Source: Scortum barcoo | Taxonomy: Eukaryota; Chordata; Actinopteri; Centrarchiformes; Terapontidae | DNA length: 64,000 bases | Assembly (NCBI GenBank): GCA_023238725.1 | Contig: CM041551.1 | Location: 473,501-537,500 of the forward strand | Reading direction: 5' to 3' | In this document: positions 58,365 through 64,000 of the stretch, piece by piece | Layout: every line of letters starts with the position of its first letter | Position numbering within the stretch: position 1 is the stretch's first letter | Notes under the pieces: generated by a model | Database searches by the model: none | Told to the model about the DNA's origin: nothing | The model's input: the letters and a program-made list of their open reading frames with translations, nothing else | Made by a program: the position numbers and the translations under genes

Positions 58365-58680
58365 GGTTCTGGGTTCAATCCCTGGTTGACACGGGCCCTT
58401 CTGTGTGGAGTTTGCATGTTCTTCCTGTGCCTGCGTGGGTTCTCCAGCTCTCTACTCCAGCTTCCTCCCACAATTCATAAAGACATGCAAAAAGACATTG
58501 CCAACTAACTGGCCTACCCTAGGTATGAATGTGAATGTGACTGAGTGTCTGTCTGTCTATCTATGTCAGCCCTGTGACTGACTGCTGCTTCTCACCCAAG
58601 ATGGCTGACTGACAGGCCTAGCACCCCTGTGACCTTGTGTGTCAGGATAAAGCAGGGAATAGAAAATGGATGGATGGACT
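58365..58680 (+). mobile_element. SINE-like repeat
   Basis: Contains GGGTTCTGGGTTCAATCCCT (a tRNA B-box-like stretch), GTGTGGAGTTTGCATGTTCT, CTGCGTGGGTTCTC and ATGGATGGATGG. This is the order of one of the commonest fish repeats. Near full length, about 240 bases upstream of ABCD3. Confidence 0.75.
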
Positions 58681-58904
58681 GCAGAGTCTGGACAGCCAAG
58701 ACCAAGGTCTGACTGGCCAAATGACAGTCAAGAAGTCAAGCATCATTATGCGTATACCGTATTTGGTCCACTAGGGGCAGATACGAGCTGTTCTGAGTCA
58801 AAAGAAGGAGAAGAAGAAATGGCGTGAGACTCCCAGAATGCCTTGGTTGAACTGAAATAAACTCGGGCAAACCCAGCCTAACCGGTCTTTCTTGTGTGAG
58901 AAAC

Positions 58905-61900
58905 ATGGCGGCCTTCAGTAAATATGTAACTGCGAAAAACTCCTCCATAGCAGGCGGTATTTTGCTGGTTTTATACCTTCTGAAACGCAGAAGACGGACG
59001 CCCAAGCAGTATGGGTGAGTGAGCAGCAGTATAGAATGGTGGGGGTTGATTTGAACTAAAGAAAATGCGACTGTCAGATGCTAATTAGCAGCTGCTAGCT
59101 CCTTAGTCTGACAGGTGACAGCGACCTACAGCTGGGACATTCCTGCATTCACTGTTTTCAGTGAGCAGAGAGCTTCTATTTCTGTGCACCCATCCGACCA
59201 GCTCAAATGCCAGAGTAAAGTACTAATAGCGGACGTATTTATGCTCCTAAAATAAAATCACCTCGACAGATTGCAAACACATTCACGACCACCTGTGTAA
59301 CTTTGTTAAACTTGGTAAGAAGTTCATCTTCATGTCTGTCGGTTGAGCTGTCGATTTGTGAGTCACAGCTGACAGTTCAATAAAAGTTGTTTTTTTAAAA
59401 ATGGCTAGTTTAATTGTATATTTATTACCAGCAGTGACCGGGAAGATTTTATTTGTGTACAAAGGAAATTATCCCAACACTACACTTATCAATATCTTAA
59501 TACATTAAAGAACAACTGTTGTAATATGAGCACTATAAAATAAAATACTTATAATAGATGATAGATAGATGCTTTTTCCCGGGGTTTTCCCTCTCCGCGT
59601 TGTTTTGCCTCCGTGTTTCACATTTTGAGCAGTGTCAGCCTCGGTGTACAAGAGAATGCCTTTTGTAAGTTATAGATAAAGCTCATATGAGCAACAGCAA
59701 GTTGTCGTGTGGTTTCAAAGATTGGTCTTTTTTAAAGCCAAAGTTACCAAGTTACAACAACTAACAAGAACCATAACATTACAATGTTCATCAGTCTATC
59801 AGTTTTTTTTCTGAAGAAAACTGAAAACTGATGTAAAATCAGGCTTCTAATCTTGGTGGAGTGGGTGACTGAAACTTCAGTGGTGTTTTTTCTCATGTAC
59901 ATGTTGGACAAATATGTGCAGATTGTTGCATGTGCCTTGCAAATATATGCATTGCATTTATGGCACGTTGACGCTTGGTTTTCACATCAGTTATTTCTTG
60001 CTCTGGATTATATTCTTCAGCTTCTGAAGAATATTATTATAGTCATCTTCAGCTTCTGACACTTCCTCCTCTAATCCATCCTCACTGCCAGTTTCCTGGC
60101 CTCTCTCCTCCTCACCAGTGTGGTGATCAAATATATAATCAAGAGCCTCACTTACGGTATATTGGCCTGCCATGGTGCTGCCACATAATGAACCGTGAGC
60201 AAGGCCTCATAAAAGCATTTAATATACCAAAGCTACGAGAAAAGTTGAGTATTATTGAAACTATGTTGCAGCTGTCTGTGAGAACTGCCAACAGGTGTTG
60301 CTCCCATGGGAGAGAAACTCTACTGGGCAAAGGTTCTCTTAGTAGTGGTTGCCAGGGAACCCAAAGTGTATGTGTGCGTGTGCACATGCATGCATGTGTC
60401 TGTACATGTGTCCATCTGACAAATGAGGATGTACCTGAGCTTGTCGTCTCCCCCATTCATTTCTAATGACCGGTCATTTTTGACTGGGAACACCAAGAGT
60501 GTACAAAAGTTGAATAAAACACACAAAATTGTATTTAAATCAATACAATTTATTTTGTGTGTTGAAATCCTCTTTGTGGACAAAGTCATGTAATCTAAGG
60601 TCAGTCTGATCAAATTAAGTACATTTTTCAGAGATAAAACTTTTAAATCGGTCAAATTTGACCGGAACACAACATGAGGGTTAAAAGGGCAGTTTAAAAT
60701 AAGCTTAGATTACCACTTTTTCCTTACTCTGAAACCTGTTATCTATGTACTGTTTCTAACTACAACATCATTACAACAAATTCATTTCAACAATACCTGG
60801 CAGGGGAATCTAGACTGAGGCACAGGGGACACTGCCTGTTGTCTGTACCTGATAAATTAAACCTAGATAGAAAAATTGCAAAGTTGGTAACTCTTTCTTC
60901 CCATGGAATTCCTGTGCTTCTTATTTTAAACTGTGTTGTATTACCCTGCCTCAGAGTACTTCTGTGTTCCTGTATGAAGATGGAAAACATACTGGACATT
61001 AAGTTTCCACACTACAGTATCATAATGGAAGTCAGTTTTGTGAAATCGAAACTTTACTATATGTGCCTTTGAACTAAAGTGTGTAGTATAATTATACTCA
61101 ATTATACCAACATTTTTTTTAATCACTTCTGGAGTTTTATGACAACTAATGGAAAAAAATCCTTTTTATAGAAAATGTCAAAGTTGAGTTTAATATCAGT
61201 GTTACTCACCAATATGTAACCTTGAGATCTAACAAACCTGTTGAATTTGTGTCTGACTATTCTGTACAACTTTGAAATATGCATTGTTTGTTATATTTGA
61301 ACTTTTATCAGTCTTACTCCTTGTCTTTGCCTTCCTCCTTTGCCTTGCTTGCCACATTAATGCCATATGTAAATCAGTGAAATGGTATGAAACCAATTGC
61401 AGGAATGTGTATAGCAGCACCCATCTGCTTGTGTGTGTGTGTCCTCGAACATATGTATAAGGACAAACCAAACTGGCAAAACTGGGACCCACAAAAAAAA
61501 AAGAACATTGCTCCTTAGTGCTACTAATGCTTCAAAAACTCCATAGGGCATCTTTTTACGTTGGTCATATGTTCAGTATGCATATATCTGTAAAATAGGT
61601 GGGTTGTTCCAACATTCTGCAGAACTGTACAGTATGAAATAGTTTACTGTTAGAACACATGTGAATGCATAATGATTGCATGCGAATAAAAAGTATAGGG
61701 AAAAGACTGAATCAAGGTTGAAGTTGACTTTCCTCTTTGACAGAACTTTTACTTCATTTTCTTTGCCCAAATAGTAGTAATTAAATCATGAAAACTGATT
61801 TTATAAAAACTAAACTGTACTAGTAGTGTTTGGGTGTCTACAGCATTTATCTAAAGCTGAACTTTTCATACAACCTAACCTGCCTAAGCATATTTTTATT

Positions 61901-63520
61901 GTATAGCATTTGGATTGGATGATATGGATAAAAATCTCTCTGTTTTTTGATGAAATTTTATGTCACAGTTTTATATACAGGAAAATCAGTAGAAAATTAA
62001 AACTAAACTAAACTAAAATTAAAATTGTGGATATAATGATCAGACAAGAGTGTCTGTTTCTGATTTATCAAGAGAATTTACCATTAGGTTCACTGATGTG
62101 TAATACTGGCCACAATTCTCCAATTCAACCAGAGACAATTAAGAAATAACAATTACAGAGTTAATCATGTTATACTTGATTGGTGAGTCCACTGAAAGAT
62201 TTAAAAGTGTGATATTAGATTAAATCCCAGCCCAATTTACTTAATTTTAAAAGTAGATATGTACAAGCGGCTACCCAAAGTCCTGTTAAATTTTAAAAGT
62301 GATATATTAATGCTGATAATTAAAAGGATGTTTTACTCAGTCTTACATGAAGCAAGATGAATTAGTGCATGAACTTCCTCAGAGTCTAATGTTTTTAATT
62401 CAACAGTGTGATCTGTCTGGTTGAATTATTGTTCTTTCATTGCAGTAAGAAAGAAGGCTCAGACCTAGTGGTGGACACTGAGGTATGTCAGTCTTTAATG
62501 TTTGATTAAATGGAGCCCATAAAATTAGTCAGAAATTGTTGTAGTTGTATGTATCACAGATCACCTTTGTTATGTCTCTTCATACAGAAAGATGGCAGAA
62601 AAGATCGTACAGCAGTTGACAAGGTTTTCTTCCTCCGAATTCTTCGGATTCTGCGGATCATGGTTCCTCAGCTTTTCTGCATGGAGGTATGACATTGAAG
62701 TGCTGTTAGGCTGGCATTTTCTGTACCGTGCTGCTCATATTTCCAGCACTTATCCAAACGAGAAAAATAGACAAAATACATTTGCGGTTATGTTGAAGTG
62801 TATTTAGGCAAGCTGTTAGGTGGCCTGTGTAGACACTTGGACTGATTTAGTAGGTGTCAGATGCCTTTGTTAGTGTCAAATAGCACCACAAATTCCAAAA
62901 TGTTCTCCTAGCAACTCACAATCATTGTGTGGAAATTTTAACACGAACTGTATTAGGTTTTGTTAAAAGCTTTAAGCAAAAACAGAAAGTCTTTGTAAAA
63001 TCTAAATTATGATCTTTTTGTTTTTGTGCAGACAATCAGTGTTTTTTCATGTCACACAGTTTGCTTTAAGGGATTACACTTATTTTAGTATGAGGTTGTC
63101 TTGCTTTAAGGGATAATGTTCCAATTCCATCTGTATAGCGTCCTTTCTACTAGTAGTGATCATTCCACTTTAAAAGATGACTTTAGAGTATTAAACATTT
63201 AAAACATTTATTCACTGTAAAACATGCAAAAAGCAAGGCCCTTTGACACAGATACATAAGCTCCATAAGCCAAGGTCACAGCCACATAGCTCCTCTGGTT
63301 CCATTCAGTCTTATCTGATCTGTTCAGTAGATATGAGCCAAGTCAAGGGCAGGATGATAAAAGACTTTATGATCTTCAGTGTTTTACAGGCTGTACTAAC
63401 TATTCTCTGTGGGTTTTGCTGTTCACAACAGACAGGATACCTTATCCTTATTGCTGCCATGTTGGTTGCCAGAACGTACTGTGATGTATGGATGATCCAG
63501 AATGGCACCATGATTGAAAG
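58905..63520 (+). CDS. ABCD3: ATP-binding cassette subfamily D member 3 (PMP70), 5' part
   Basis: Peroxisomal half-transporter that imports branched and long-chain acyl-CoAs and bile-acid intermediates. Four exons are in the window, in phase: 58905-59014, 62446-62482, 62588-62686, 63432-63520, giving residues 1-111 plus two bases. The remaining exons (rest of the membrane domain and the nucleotide-binding domain) are beyond the right edge. Diagnostic text: MAAFSKYVTAKNSSIAGG at the start; LLKRRRRTPKQYG, a basic peroxisome-targeting-type segment; DRTAVDKVFFLRILRILRIM; and ARTYCDVWMIQNGTMIE in the first membrane region. The ATG is the only in-frame start and sits in a GC-rich stretch with a typical AAACATGGCG context. 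Intron 1 (3.4 kb) carries a piggyBac fragment. No defects seen. Confidence 0.95.
59985..60681 (-). mobile_element. piggyBac-like transposon, 5' end only
   Basis: Read on the minus strand it starts after TTAA (60682-60685) with CCCTCATGTTGTGTTCCGGT and CAAATTTGACCG, the typical end of fish piggyBac elements. It then gives a transposase N-terminus at 60173-59991 (MAGQYTVSEALDYIFDHHTG, followed by an acidic stretch) that stops after 60 residues. The catalytic domain and the other terminus are missing. It lies in ABCD3 intron 1. Confidence 0.7.
60700..62440 (+). other. ABCD3 intron 1 remainder, no gene seen
   Basis: AT-rich sequence with scattered short reading frames and no splice-consistent exon or recognisable repeat beyond simple runs. 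Confidence 0.5.
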
Positions 63521-64000
63521 GTCAGACTCTGGCTTCATTCATAATTATTATTTAAAAATTAAAAGAGATTTTCCATCTCAAGACTTTAAAGTGTATTGTG
63601 GATTTTATGTTGTCACCATATAATAGGTACGACACCTTTATCAGTTTAATAAATTCCTTGATGGGAAATAAATACAGTACAGTGTGGTCTGGGAGTTTTA
63701 GCACAGTGACACATTTTTTGGCTAGATCACAGAGTGCCAGCCCATTAAACGAGGCAGCCCCTCACTAATTGATGTAGTTACTCGATTGGTCATCCATGTT
63801 TTGGTGTTTCTTCATTGGCTGTTGCGTATTAAAAATGGATACGTGAGAACATTAGTTACACACATACATATACGTACATACATACATACATACGCTAATC
63901 CCTCACACACGTTCCAATTGATACTTTCAGTCTTCACCCACTTACTACATTGGGCCTACCTTGTTTTCACTTTATTGTGCATAACCAGGTTTATTTCAGC
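63521..64000 (+). other. ABCD3 intron 4 start, no further exon in window
   Basis: After the GTCAGA donor no acceptor followed by ABCD3-like coding sequence was found. A short ACAT repeat lies at 63870-63893. Confidence 0.6.

Noticed and set aside
58109..58471. 120-codon minus-strand frame before ABCD3
   Set aside because: Overlaps the SINE-like repeat and ends in AT-rich sequence; no gene evidence.

Overview
This is ordinary nuclear DNA from a bony fish, almost certainly a percomorph-like teleost. Genes have short exons with GT-AG introns and are embedded in a dense mix of Tc1/mariner, hAT, piggyBac, L2-type LINE, SINE, microsatellite and retroviral sequence. I rebuilt four genes exon by exon from splice sites and reading phase: IFT74 (+, 19 coding exons, 604 codons), LRRC19 (-, 6 exons, 367 codons, nested inside an IFT74 intron), FRRS1 (-, 14 exons, 561 codons) and the 5' part of ABCD3 (+, first 4 exons, running off the right edge). 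A fifth gene is a small two-exon reading frame (-, 104 codons) that I do not recognise.

Layout. 1-3400: remnant of a LINE endonuclease, one isolated exon-like sequence, a LINE 3' tail and a common fish repeat ending in a GAA tract. 3400-27300: IFT74, with a perfect RFX X-box at its likely promoter. LRRC19 lies antisense in the intron between coding exons 7 and 8, and a 1.7 kb Tc1 element sits in an LRRC19 intron. 27300-27800: the small unrecognised gene, tail-to-tail with IFT74. 27800-32600: intergenic repeats, namely a terminal-inverted-repeat element and an L2-type LINE with GATA and ATGTT microsatellites. 32600-53600: FRRS1, whose introns hold a dead Tc1 copy, LINE remnants, a 1.7 kb TIR-bounded element, a hAT fragment and a long TA microsatellite. 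54100-58700: a defective endogenous retrovirus (one near-complete and one truncated LTR, tRNA-Tyr-type primer binding site, broken gag and env, no pol seen) between two SINE copies. 58900-64000: start of ABCD3 with a piggyBac 5' end in its first intron.

The genes do not form a pathway. IFT74 is a ciliary transport protein, LRRC19 a leucine-rich-repeat membrane receptor, FRRS1 a DOMON/cytochrome b561 ferric reductase and ABCD3 a peroxisomal ABC transporter. The IFT74/LRRC19 nesting matches what I know of mammals. I found no convincing new biological system. The best leads are the unrecognised small gene, the X-box, the gag-env retroviral remnant and several unclassified dispersed repeats.
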